Source: Vibrio qingdaonensis (GTDB lineage: Bacteria > Pseudomonadota > Gammaproteobacteria > Enterobacterales > Vibrionaceae). From it: 49,081 nt of DNA. The notes below the pieces were generated by a model. It did not search any database and was not told where the DNA came from. It worked only from the letters and a program-made list of their open reading frames with translations. The stretch lies in assembly GCF_026191675.1 (NCBI RefSeq), contig NZ_JAKRRY010000039.1, forward strand, positions 1-49,081, given 5' to 3'. Shown here piece after piece: positions 8,769-17,472 of the stretch. The position numbers and the translations under genes were made by a program. Each line of letters starts with the position of its first letter. The stretch's first letter is position 1.

Positions 8769-9461
8769 TTATTGACCACTTTGCAACGTGTCTGACACGA
8801 GTTGCCCGTCTTCAAACACAATCACTCGTTTTGCTCTCTTAATGACTCGAGGGTCATGAGTAGAAAAGATAAATGTGGTCCCCTCTCCTTCATTTAGCTT
8901 TTGCATAATGTCTAACAGTTCACTCGTGCTTTTTGCATCTAGATTTGCTGTTGGCTCATCCGCCATTACAAATCGGGGCTTAGACGCAAGCGCACGCGCA
9001 ACGGCCACTCGTTGCTGCTGCCCACCCGACATTTTTGCTGGACGTTTATGCTTTTGATTCGATAGTCCAACCTGATCCAGTAATTCATTAGCACGTCGAC
9101 GACATTTACCCTCTTCTACGCCTTGTAATTGCATAACAAACTCTACATTCTCCATCGCCGTCAATACCGGCAGCAAGCTGTAGTCTTGAAAAATGAAACC
9201 AATATGATCACGTCGAAATGCAATACGTTGCTTCTCAGATAACCCAACAATATCTTGCCCATCAATGATAATCTGACCTGACGTTGGCTCATCAATACCG
9301 CCTATCATGTTAAGTATGGTGGTTTTTCCTGAGCCTGAAGGCCCCATAATCGCGACAAACTCACCCGGTTCGATCGTCAGAGACAGCGCTTGCACGGCAT
9401 GAACTGGAAATTCACTATCTGCATTATAAATCTTGGTCAAAGCGCTCATTGATATTGTCAT
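8769..9461 (-). CDS. ABC transporter ATPase, LolD/MacB type
   Basis: A 230-residue nucleotide-binding protein with Walker A GPSGSGKTT (residues 40-48), Q-loop FIFQDYSLLP, signature MSGGQQQR, Walker B FVMADEPTANLD and the H-loop FSTHD. The ADEPTANLD form and the size are typical of LolD/MacB/FtsE-type ATPases, which drive FtsX-fold permeases mechanically rather than moving solute through a pore. It is encoded 98 bp after the second permease gene and before the barrel gene. True LolD is normally encoded with LolC/LolE in an essential locus elsewhere, so this is probably a paralogous system. Confidence 0.92.
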   Translation of the reverse strand: MTISMSALTKIYNADSEFPVHAVQALSLTIEPGEFVAIMGPSGSGKTTILNMIGGIDEPTSGQIIIDGQDIVGLSEKQRIAFRRDHIGFIFQDYSLLPVLTAMENVEFVMQLQGVEEGKCRRRANELLDQVGLSNQKHKRPAKMSGGQQQRVAVARALASKPRFVMADEPTANLDAKSTSELLDIMQKLNEGEGTTFIFSTHDPRVIKRAKRVIVFEDGQLVSDTLQSGQ

Positions 9462-9559
9462 AACTTAAACACCCACTACTCGATAAATCATGGCATTCCA
9501 CACCATAAATTGAAAAGTCATACGCAAAAATCCGATTTGTTCGCTAAGGAATCCCATTA

Positions 9560-10795
9560 CTAATTTCTCTCTGCCATAGCTTCTACGGGTCGTTGCTTCA
9601 AAATTTGCCTTGCTGGATACAGCGCTGCGATGCTAGACGCAAACAGAACCGTAATAAGCACCATTAAGTACTGGTCCACACTGACCTGAGGATATAAAAC
9701 CGTATCTACGCCATATACTCCAAGACCGTCTGAATGTGAACCAAGGGAAATTCCGGTGACGTTCAATACCCCAATAACGAGTACACTGCTAAACACACCT
9801 AGTACCGCCCCCACACAGCCCAAAAACAATGTCTCTGAAATTATTAGCATAAAAATCTTAAACTTAGGCATACCGACGGCCATCAATACACCAAACTCTT
9901 GAGTGCGTTCAAACACTGACATCAGCATAATATTGATAATGCCAAACCCCATTGCGACAACAAACACAATCAGCATCACTTGATTGCTCACATCCATGGT
10001 TGCCATCATTGACGCAAGTAATGGCTGTATATCAAACCATGCTCGGGCTTCATTATCTGGCGACAGTAAAGCGTTGATTTTAGTCACCAATGTTGCGATG
10101 GATAGGCGACTGTCTGCGCCCAGTTCAGCAGAGGCTAAAATAGAGAACTCATGCACTTCGTAAAGGTGCGTTATCTGTTGGATGTCGGACTTCTGAACGA
10201 GAACATTGCCCTCATCATAATTCGTAGATGGTGTTTTGAAGATACCTTTAACCCGAAAGGCCGCGCCCGTGACCTCCCCAAATTGGTCGGTTAATGTCAA
10301 AACGACTTTCGAGCCTACTCTTAGCTTTAATCGTTCGGCGCTCTTCTGTGATACTAAGATCGGGTGCCGCCCTGTTCCATCAAACCACGAGCCGTCAATA
10401 ATATGTTGGGATAGTGGGGTAAAACTCGCTTCTACCTCGGGATCGACACCGACAATTCGAACACCCCGTGTACTGCGGGCAGACGCTATCATCCCATCAA
10501 TTAAAAAGCGGGATCTCCATTTCAATACGTCGGGTTGATTATCTAAACGTTCCGCGATCGCTTGAGCATCAACCACGTAGGCATTAATATCCGAATTTTC
10601 TTTAAACTGCTTATTTTGAATCTGTAAGTGACTGGTTTGCCAAGCAATAGCGTTGTGTACCATGTTATCGACAAGCCCATTCATAAAGCCCATCATAGTA
10701 ATAACACCAGTCAAACCAAACACCATTGCCCCGAGCATGATGCTGGTTCGTAGTTTATTTCTCCAAAGGTTTCGCCACGCCAATTTAATGATCAT
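9560..10795 (-). CDS. FtsX/LolCE-family permease (second of a pair)
   Basis: About 411 residues. It has one N-terminal membrane helix (after IIKLAWRNLWRNKLRTS), a periplasmic domain of roughly 230 residues (MacB-PCD-like), and three C-terminal helices (residues about 270-405). The ATG at 10795 is chosen because AAGGAGG lies five bases upstream; an in-frame GTG at 10801 has no such spacing. The start lies inside the preceding permease gene (11-nt overlap), so the two are translationally coupled. Its N-terminus closely resembles that of its neighbour (KLAWRNLWR in both), pointing to an old duplication and a heterodimer as in LolC/LolE. The cargo is unknown. Confidence 0.88.
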   Translation of the reverse strand: MIIKLAWRNLWRNKLRTSIMLGAMVFGLTGVITMMGFMNGLVDNMVHNAIAWQTSHLQIQNKQFKENSDINAYVVDAQAIAERLDNQPDVLKWRSRFLIDGMIASARSTRGVRIVGVDPEVEASFTPLSQHIIDGSWFDGTGRHPILVSQKSAERLKLRVGSKVVLTLTDQFGEVTGAAFRVKGIFKTPSTNYDEGNVLVQKSDIQQITHLYEVHEFSILASAELGADSRLSIATLVTKINALLSPDNEARAWFDIQPLLASMMATMDVSNQVMLIVFVVAMGFGIINIMLMSVFERTQEFGVLMAVGMPKFKIFMLIISETLFLGCVGAVLGVFSSVLVIGVLNVTGISLGSHSDGLGVYGVDTVLYPQVSVDQYLMVLITVLFASSIAALYPARQILKQRPVEAMAERN

Positions 10796-12026
10796 GACCA
10801 CCTCCTTTTAACGCACTAACCAGGTTAAGGCGTAGCACTTTCCAAGTTGGACCGATTAGACAAATGAGTAACATTAGTGTGACCGCAAGCGCCTGATTAA
10901 TAATAAGCCCCAAGTTAAGATAGACGGGAAGAATAGGTTCAAATCCAGCTTCCAGCATGACCTTAGCGGCCTCGCCAGTGATATGAATAGGATTAAAATA
11001 GAAATAGCCAAGAATTGGCATGGCGACGGCGATACCAAGCGCAATCCCTAAAATACAAATAAAGCTTGATTCAATAAATAACAAAGACACCAACTTTCCT
11101 CGGCTCATGCCGGCCGCTAACATAACCGCAAACTCTCGTTGGCGCTCCAATGTCATCATCATGACCGTCGCAAACAAACCAAAGCCGACAATGCCATAAA
11201 GCAAGTAGATGAGAAAAATACCGCCAGCTCGATCCATCTCTATTTGTTGCGCCATTTCTGGTGAAAGATCTTTCCAATCTCTTATTCGAATGTCATCACC
11301 AAAATGATCTGTTAATGATGCTTCTACCGAATCAACGTCGCTAAGTGTTTGTGTGTGTAAAACCCAAGATGTCAGTTGGTTTCCGGTACTGTATAAACGC
11401 TGCGCCTCGCTTATTGGCATATAAACGAGCCGATTATCCAAACTCATTACCGGAAATTTAAGGAGCCCATTTACAGTGTAAAGACCCGAAGCTGTCTGAC
11501 CTTGGTAGCCTTGACCATACAATATTATTTCGTCACCCACCTCTAATCGTAGATATTTGGCCAGCCCTTCACCAATGAGTACACTGCTACCTTTTAGGGA
11601 GTCACTATCAAAACGAAAACGTCCTTGAGAAACCTTTTCACTCACGCCAGAGTAACGATCTTCCAGTTCGGGGTTTACACCCAACACCATAACCCCTTTT
11701 GAACGTTCACCCGCCGCTGCCAATGCGACACTTTCCAACCTTGGTAGGATATATTCGATGGATGGTTCAGACTTAAGGTAAGCAAAATCATCCAAATTAG
11801 CGGACAATAGATCATCAATACTCGCATTGTCTGCGTAATCAGGATCTTGTAACTGAATCAACCCAGTATAAAAACGTGCTGCGTTATCGATATTGGCATT
11901 ATAACTCCCTTCCTGAAAGCTGCGCGTCAGCAAAGACAGGCAAAGCGCGAGCGCGAGTGCAGCAGCCGTCAATATCGTTCTTCTTTTTTGTCGCCATAGA
12001 TTACGCCATGCAAGCTTAACCAGCAT
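10785..12026 (-). CDS. FtsX/LolCE-family permease (first of a pair)
   Basis: A 413-residue permease with the same layout as its partner: a short cytoplasmic LVKLAWRNLWRQKRRT, one membrane helix, a large periplasmic domain (about residues 45-265), then three helices ending with the cytoplasmic ALKGGGHDH tail. The periplasmic part has the FtsX/MacB features of this family, including GVMVLGVNPELEDRYS and GEGLAKYLRLEVGDEI. FtsX-fold pairs extract lipid-linked cargo from the inner membrane. It follows the LolA-like gene by 52 bp and overlaps the second permease, so one transcript is likely for all five genes. Confidence 0.88.
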   Translation of the reverse strand: MLVKLAWRNLWRQKRRTILTAAALALALCLSLLTRSFQEGSYNANIDNAARFYTGLIQLQDPDYADNASIDDLLSANLDDFAYLKSEPSIEYILPRLESVALAAAGERSKGVMVLGVNPELEDRYSGVSEKVSQGRFRFDSDSLKGSSVLIGEGLAKYLRLEVGDEIILYGQGYQGQTASGLYTVNGLLKFPVMSLDNRLVYMPISEAQRLYSTGNQLTSWVLHTQTLSDVDSVEASLTDHFGDDIRIRDWKDLSPEMAQQIEMDRAGGIFLIYLLYGIVGFGLFATVMMMTLERQREFAVMLAAGMSRGKLVSLLFIESSFICILGIALGIAVAMPILGYFYFNPIHITGEAAKVMLEAGFEPILPVYLNLGLIINQALAVTLMLLICLIGPTWKVLRLNLVSALKGGGHDH

Positions 12027-12078
12027 TGAGTCCCCTTTTGTTACTGTTTCGCATCAACCACGGCCTAAGTGACAACGA

Positions 12079-12828
12079 TTATCGCAAGGTTTTCATTTGG
12101 CTTTGTGAGAAAAAGCCGTCTTCAATAGCAAAATCAAATTGTGCTGCATGGGTAATCATTTCGGTCTTATGACCTGGTTTATCCGCGGGTACCATTTCCA
12201 TACGTGTCGCAACCATTCGATTACCTAACGTCTTAACATCAAAACTCTGCATCGTGCTGACTTTTTCATCAAACTCATCATGAAATTCCGCTTTGCGCTG
12301 TAAATAAGAGGTTTGTGAGATCCAAAGCCTCACTTTGCTCCAGACAACAGGTGCATCAGGCTTAGCGACCGCATCAATCACCCACGTATTCACACCATCG
12401 AAACTTTCTTCACCCACTAGCTCATGGGTATAGTCCACCACAATTGACGATTGGTTGATGAGATCGTCGTTGGTAAAATCCGATCCCATCCAAGATTGCC
12501 CCAGCATTGAAGGGGCTATTTTAATTACTCGCTCGATGTTTGGAATCCAGTTCCACATTTCGCGATCACGTTTTAGCGACGCTGAGCCCTTATCCTTTGC
12601 CGGCGCAGTCACTAACACTAGTGACAAGGCCTGATTTTTAGTCCAGCTCTTCATGCTCATACTACGCGTCCACTCTGGTCGAATGATCCTCATCGTGAGT
12701 TCTGAATAACTGGCATCACCGCGCATAGATTGATCAGATTGCTCGATTATCTCAGTTGGGGTTTGAGCCATTAGCGCAGTGCTAGGCAAATAAAAAGCCA
12801 AAAATAGGATATGAGCCATCAACCTCAT
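12079..12828 (-). CDS. LolA-like outer-membrane lipoprotein-sorting family protein (PF17131 type)
   Basis: A 249-residue periplasmic protein with a signal peptide (MRLMAHILFLAFYLPSTALMA, quoted in part; cleavage near residue 21). The segment MWNWIPNIERVIKIAPSM followed by GSDFTNDDL is the hallmark of the 'outer membrane lipoprotein-sorting protein' family, a LolA/LolB-like half-barrel that shields a lipid or acyl chain. The ribosome site GAGGTAAG nine bases before ATG 12828 supports the start. It is the first gene of the five-gene minus-strand cluster. It would carry cargo released by the FtsX permeases across the periplasm to the barrel at 7494-8699. It is not the housekeeping LolA, which has a different sequence and context. 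Confidence 0.85.
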   Translation of the reverse strand: MRLMAHILFLAFYLPSTALMAQTPTEIIEQSDQSMRGDASYSELTMRIIRPEWTRSMSMKSWTKNQALSLVLVTAPAKDKGSASLKRDREMWNWIPNIERVIKIAPSMLGQSWMGSDFTNDDLINQSSIVVDYTHELVGEESFDGVNTWVIDAVAKPDAPVVWSKVRLWISQTSYLQRKAEFHDEFDEKVSTMQSFDVKTLGNRMVATRMEMVPADKPGHKTEMITHAAQFDFAIEDGFFSQSQMKTLR

Positions 12829-13144
12829 CGATACTTACCTCTATATCGTCATCGCGCCAAAATAGTCGTCGCATTACATTGTGTAAACTATAGCAATTTC
12901 ATATGGTAATAGTTGTGATCATCGCCACTACCTGTTTTTAATACCACCAGAATTGTGTGTCGCCCTGTATCTCGACAACGTTCGCACCACATAAGTGCAG
13001 GCGCATTCCACCCCAGTTCAATATGGTGCAAACACTGAATGAAATCATGAATATCAACCAACAATCAGTTACTTAATTACTGGCTCAATTCTTGTAAGGT
13101 TAACTCCATAGTCAATCACTCGTGCACCAAACAGGAGAGTCAAC
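12829..13144. other. Divergent spacer between the LolA-like cluster and glgC
   Basis: About 316 bp that must hold promoters for both directions. I see the glgC ribosome site (AGGAGAG, 13134-13140) and that of the LolA-like gene, but no promoter or operator I would defend. Confidence 0.4.
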
Positions 13145-14362
13145 ATGCAAGATATTCTCACGATCGTTCTCGCAGGCGGAATGGGGTCACGCCTTAGCCC
13201 CCTTACCGATGACCGAGCAAAACCGGCGGTGCCATTCGGCGGAAAATATCGAATTATTGATTTCACCCTAACCAATTGTCTCCATTCTGGACTAAGACAA
13301 ATATTGGTACTGACTCAATATAAGTCACACTCCCTTCATAAACACATTCGAGATGGTTGGTCGATATTCAACCCTGAACTCAAAGAGTTCATCACCGTCG
13401 TTCCTCCGCAAATGCGTAAAGGAGGAAAATGGTATGAAGGCACGGCTGATGCTATCTATCACAACATGTGGTTACTATCGCGTAGTGAGGCCGAACATGT
13501 CGTTGTGCTATCTGGCGATCACATCTACCGCATGGATTATGCCGCGATGATTGATGCTCATAAGCAAACTGGCGCCGAACTGACCATCGCTTGCATGGAT
13601 GTACCAAGAGAAGAAGCCTCCGCCTTCGGTGTTATTGAAACCAATGACAAGCAACAAGTAATTAATTTTAAAGAAAAACCCGATGATCCCGCGTCGATGC
13701 TCAGTGACCCATCCAAGTCTTTAGTGTCGATGGGCATTTATGTCTTTACTATGAAAACACTGCAAGATGCGCTTCATCAAGATGCGGAATTAGAATCCTC
13801 TAGCCACGATTTTGGTCATGACTTAATCCCTAAACTCATTGATAGTTCAGGAGTCTACGCCTACCATTTTGGGGAAGAGACAGGTCGAGTCGCAAAAGAC
13901 TGCTACTGGCGAGATGTCGGCACAATCGACTCATTTTATGAAGCAAACATGGATTTACTTGAGCCCGTTCCCCCCATGAATTTGTACCAAAAAAACTGGG
14001 GAATACGAACTTATGAGCCACAACTGCCACCCGCTCGAACCGTCTCCTCCGCAACAGGCAACGAAGGTATTTTCATCAACTCCATTATTTCAAACGGTGT
14101 AGTGAACTCAGGGGGCTCGGTGCACCGTTCGGTATTGTCGTCGAATGTCAGAATTAATGATGGTGCCACCGTTGCCGATAGCATTCTATTTGATGGTGTG
14201 AGCGTCGGTGAGCAGTGCCAACTTCAGGGGTGCATTATTGACAAGCATGTCCTCATCCCCGATGGCACGGTTATTGGTCAGAACCCAGTCGAAGATGCGG
14301 CTCGATTTACTATTTCCAGTAAAGGTATTGTGGTCGTTCCAGAAGGCTACCAATTTTCCTAA
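13145..14362 (+). CDS. glgC: Glucose-1-phosphate adenylyltransferase (ADP-glucose pyrophosphorylase)
   Basis: A 405-residue enzyme making ADP-glucose from ATP and glucose-1-phosphate, the first committed step of glycogen synthesis. The N-terminal nucleotide-binding signature is clear (VLAGGMGSRLSPLTDDRAKPAVPFGGKYR, residues 8-36, quoted in part). Further family blocks are WYEGTADAIYHN, VLSGDHIYRMDY and DVGTIDSFYEANMDL. A left-handed beta-helix domain occupies the C-terminal 110 residues. AGGAGAG upstream supports the ATG. No glgA, glgB or glgP is adjacent, so it is a stand-alone copy; vibrios often carry two glgC genes, and this may be the extra one. It converges on the chitinase gene. Confidence 0.94.
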   Translation: MQDILTIVLAGGMGSRLSPLTDDRAKPAVPFGGKYRIIDFTLTNCLHSGLRQILVLTQYKSHSLHKHIRDGWSIFNPELKEFITVVPPQMRKGGKWYEGTADAIYHNMWLLSRSEAEHVVVLSGDHIYRMDYAAMIDAHKQTGAELTIACMDVPREEASAFGVIETNDKQQVINFKEKPDDPASMLSDPSKSLVSMGIYVFTMKTLQDALHQDAELESSSHDFGHDLIPKLIDSSGVYAYHFGEETGRVAKDCYWRDVGTIDSFYEANMDLLEPVPPMNLYQKNWGIRTYEPQLPPARTVSSATGNEGIFINSIISNGVVNSGGSVHRSVLSSNVRINDGATVADSILFDGVSVGEQCQLQGCIIDKHVLIPDGTVIGQNPVEDAARFTISSKGIVVVPEGYQFS

Positions 14363-14365
14363 TAT

Positions 14366-14425
14366 CGACTTATATCTATTTAAGCCGACTTATATCTATT
14401 TAAGCCGATTTAAACCCATTTATAT
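14366..14425 (+). repeat. 20-bp tandem repeat just after glgC
   Basis: Unit CGACTTATATCTATTTAAGC is present in two perfect copies (14366-14385 and 14386-14405) and a third degenerate copy (14406-14425). It begins three bases after the glgC stop and before the shared terminator. Confidence 0.9.
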
Positions 14426-14449
14426 TTATTGGAACGCCCGTCTAACACA

Positions 14450-14482
14450 AAGCCCGCCAGAGCAATAGAGTCAGGCGGGCTT
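14450..14482 (+). terminator. Terminator between convergent glgC and chitinase genes
   Basis: Nine-bp GC-rich stem AAGCCCGCC (14450-14458) / GGCGGGCTT (14474-14482) followed by ATTCGTT. It is placed to serve glgC and perhaps the chitinase gene from the other side. Confidence 0.7.
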
Positions 14483-14534
14483 ATTCGTTAATTTCATTTC
14501 ACATGATATATGTTACGTCATGCGTCGCTCTGTA

Positions 14535-16964
14535 TTACAAAGTACACACTTCTTCCCAACTACCATCACTGCCAGGTACAGAATTGGTCCACCATTTTGC
14601 TTTGTACACCACCCCATTGTGACTCATCTGATCTCCACCACTGGCATGACTCGGGTTTCCTTGCCAATCCGTTTGCGGGAAGTTAGGGTAAGCGTTAACC
14701 CCCGTAGAGTTACACGTGCCCGGCGTTCCGCCATTACCGCCACCGTTATTACCACCACCAGTCGTCAAATCACCTAGTGGTAAATCTGGTTGTTCAAATG
14801 CAAACGCATAATCCACACCATTCACGTTAACCGTATAGTTGGCTGGGCCAGAAATAGGTAAGTAGTAAACCATATCTAGCTCATACGTCGCACCAGCGGG
14901 TAAGTTTTTCCAACTTGGTAGCGTAAAGGCCACGCGGTGCATCGGCCCATCAAGCCCACCGATATTATTTGCTCGAGTATGTCCAGAGGCAATGACTTGA
15001 AGACCGCCACCAGACTGATCTTTTGCGTTATCCGGCGCAGATACAGGAATATCGAATTGGAATTCAGTGCCACCCGGTATATCGCTGCCTGTGTTATTGG
15101 TAAAGGTTACTTTAGGGTTGATTGGATAGTTTTGGTCACCGACTTTGAAGCCACCAATGGAAACAGAAATATCTACCGCTTCCGTTGGTATTACGCCAGT
15201 GGCAACGCTATTTCCATAAGGTGTCGCACTAAGGAATTTATCGTACATTGCCTTAGTCATGCTATTACCCATATGGTATTCACCATTACCCGACGCACAG
15301 GCTTGTTCAGTAAGATCGATCGCGCCACGATTTCCGTTTGCGTCAAAGATGTAGCAATTATAGTCGCCCGCTAGCTCCCAGAACATGATGCCACCAATTT
15401 CTTTGTCAATGACGTAGTTCGCTTTGGCATTGATTGAATCAACATCCTCTGTCGACAGGAACACTTTTTTATCTGCGTTCCATAGCCATGGCGCGACAGC
15501 GACACTGTCATAGTGACGAGTATAATTCCCAAACAAAGCATCATCAGGATCATTAACCGGATCTAAACCGTATGCGGTTGCATAAGAACCCATAATGCCT
15601 TTTTCTAAGTTCTTTGCATGCCACATAGGGTTAGAACCTGCCCCCATTTCGACACCATTGGCATCCTTATCGTGCCACATGTTGTCTATGCCTAATGCCC
15701 CATAGCCACAATTGTTCTTCTCACCTTCACCTGTACCAGCCGCACATTCTGCTTGATTAGGTAACGGTGCACGCCCCCAAAGTCCATCCGTGCCGCCAGT
15801 AACATTTTGCCAACCACGTGTGTAATAAGGTACGCCAATATTAATTCGACCCGCTGGCATTGAACCGCGGAAATAGTGGTAAGCCCAATCGGTGTTTAAA
15901 TACCCAATACCACCATAGGCAGCCGTTCCATATACATTCCACTGAGCCAACTCTGAATCTTTGCCCGTATCATATAAGGCAGCATTATGACCCACATGAT
16001 CATTCCAAGCGCCGTGTAAATCGTAAGACATGATGTTGACGTAATCCAAATACTTGGTTACGGCCATGGTTTCCATTCCTCTCAACAAATAGCCGGAGGA
16101 TGGCGCTGCAATGGTCAACATATAGTGAATGCCGTCTTGCGCACTAGCTGCATCCAATTTTTCACGGAGTACTTTCATCAACACGTGATAAGAGTTCATT
16201 AAATAGGCACGTCGAGATTCCGAGAAAGCCACATCATCTGGATTGCCTGCTCCTGCCATTGATGTAGGGTACTCATAATCAATGTCTAGCCCGTCGAACT
16301 GGTAGGTTCGCATCATTTCTACGGCTGAAGTCGCAAAGGTCTCAATACCCTGTTGGTTAATCGACCCGTCCGCATTCGTCGTCATGGTATAAAATCCACC
16401 ATCAGCAACTCGGCTACCATCTGCGGCAAAATGACCACCAGTCTCTGCCCAGCCACCAATCGAGATCAGTGTTTTCACGCCATGTTTCTTTTTCGCGGTT
16501 GCTAGAGCGCCAAAGTGACCTTTAAAACCTAGAGCCGGGTCGACCTCTACACCTGGCCATTCTTTATTTACTGCTGGATTGCTAGGATCGTTAACGTCAC
16601 CAACATTAACCTTGCCATCAGACCCAATACTGACAAATGCATAGTTAATATGGGTCAATTGCTCCCAAGGAATGTCATTCACTAAATAGGAGGATTGAGG
16701 GTCATCGCCTGAACGCCAACTGGTAAAGTAACCAATGACACGTCTAGGGTGATCCGCCCCCATAATTTCCCGCCCTTCAGTATCATACGCTGTACAATAT
16801 GGCACATCGATACCCGCTGTTTTATAGAGCCCATCCGGACGACATTCCGAGTTTGCTACCGGTACCGCATTCGCTTGCATGTGGAAGGAAGTCGAGCAGA
16901 TAGCCGCTAAAATACTGACTTTTCCCCACTTTCTCGTACGTTTAATACTATTAGTGAATTCCAT
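14535..16964 (-). CDS. Secreted chitinase, GH18 with C-terminal chitin-binding domain
   Basis: About 809 residues. The signal peptide ends near the ANA-VP site. The GH18 barrel (about residues 75-545) carries SIGGW and the catalytic DxxDxDxE motif FDGLDIDYEYP, with the proton donor at about residue 231, plus MSYDLHGAW. Next is a beta-rich domain (about 590-730) that looks like the ChiC-type module seen after GH18 in vibrios, then a Gly/Asn linker (TTGGGNNGGGNGG). A carbohydrate-binding module of the CBM5/12 type closes it (YPNFPQTDW, KWWT, W-x-x-V-C). It cleaves chitin outside the cell. The ATG at 16964 is preferred over 16970 because AAGGAG lies nine rather than three bases upstream. It resembles the large V. 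cholerae ChiA-type enzymes. Confidence 0.94.
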   Translation of the reverse strand: MEFTNSIKRTRKWGKVSILAAICSTSFHMQANAVPVANSECRPDGLYKTAGIDVPYCTAYDTEGREIMGADHPRRVIGYFTSWRSGDDPQSSYLVNDIPWEQLTHINYAFVSIGSDGKVNVGDVNDPSNPAVNKEWPGVEVDPALGFKGHFGALATAKKKHGVKTLISIGGWAETGGHFAADGSRVADGGFYTMTTNADGSINQQGIETFATSAVEMMRTYQFDGLDIDYEYPTSMAGAGNPDDVAFSESRRAYLMNSYHVLMKVLREKLDAASAQDGIHYMLTIAAPSSGYLLRGMETMAVTKYLDYVNIMSYDLHGAWNDHVGHNAALYDTGKDSELAQWNVYGTAAYGGIGYLNTDWAYHYFRGSMPAGRINIGVPYYTRGWQNVTGGTDGLWGRAPLPNQAECAAGTGEGEKNNCGYGALGIDNMWHDKDANGVEMGAGSNPMWHAKNLEKGIMGSYATAYGLDPVNDPDDALFGNYTRHYDSVAVAPWLWNADKKVFLSTEDVDSINAKANYVIDKEIGGIMFWELAGDYNCYIFDANGNRGAIDLTEQACASGNGEYHMGNSMTKAMYDKFLSATPYGNSVATGVIPTEAVDISVSIGGFKVGDQNYPINPKVTFTNNTGSDIPGGTEFQFDIPVSAPDNAKDQSGGGLQVIASGHTRANNIGGLDGPMHRVAFTLPSWKNLPAGATYELDMVYYLPISGPANYTVNVNGVDYAFAFEQPDLPLGDLTTGGGNNGGGNGGTPGTCNSTGVNAYPNFPQTDWQGNPSHASGGDQMSHNGVVYKAKWWTNSVPGSDGSWEEVCTL

Positions 16965-17417
16965 TACCATTCTCTCCTTAGATAGTGTCTAGTGCTGGTT
17001 CTGCCATCGCTATCGATCCCTAAAGCGCAATACGATTGTTAACAAGGCATTTACATTAACCAAATCCACTTTAGCTTTGAAGAAAATAAAGTGTGCGTTT
17101 TTCGTTCTTATTGAGAGTTTTGTAGGCAAAAAAACCCGTTTGACTCGCAATTAAATGCGTAATCTATGTAAACCGACACCACTTATTTTGCATCGATAAT
17201 GCATTTATCAATTACGATAAATCACCAAAATATGTTTACTTAATGGGACTATTCTCTCCTTTACTCATGCTATTAAAACAATCTGTCGTCAATGCTTGGA
17301 CTATTTTCTCAGCACATCAGACACCTCACTCAACACAAATGAAATCAATCAATTAACCCATAATGATGCACCAAGGTAATGATTGTGTTATTAATTTGGT
17401 TTTCACATTCTTCAACC
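16965..17417. other. Upstream region of the chitinase gene
   Basis: About 450 bp, AT-rich, without a coding frame. At 17203-17222 there is an inverted repeat, ATTTATC-N6-GATAAAT, containing TTTATCAAT, which matches half of the LuxR/HapR-type operator as I remember it. It could be a binding site for a TetR-type quorum-sensing master regulator; this is speculative. No CRP-like site was found. Confidence 0.35.
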
Positions 17418-17442
17418 GAAAAAAAGGAGCCTACTGGCTCCT
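17418..17442 (-). terminator. Terminator of the BCCT transporter gene
   Basis: Read on the minus strand, a 7-bp stem AGGAGCC / GGCTCCT with a 4-nt loop (17425-17442) is followed by seven T. It sits about 30 bp after the BCCT stop. Confidence 0.85.
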
Positions 17443-17472
17443 CTGATTTAATCTATGACAACAAACTCATTA

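Noticed and set aside
8769..12026. Annotation of the ABC genes as the essential lolCDE locus
   Set aside because: The permeases are accompanied by a PF17131-type protein and a barrel gene, which is not the usual lolCDE setting, so a paralogous system is more likely.
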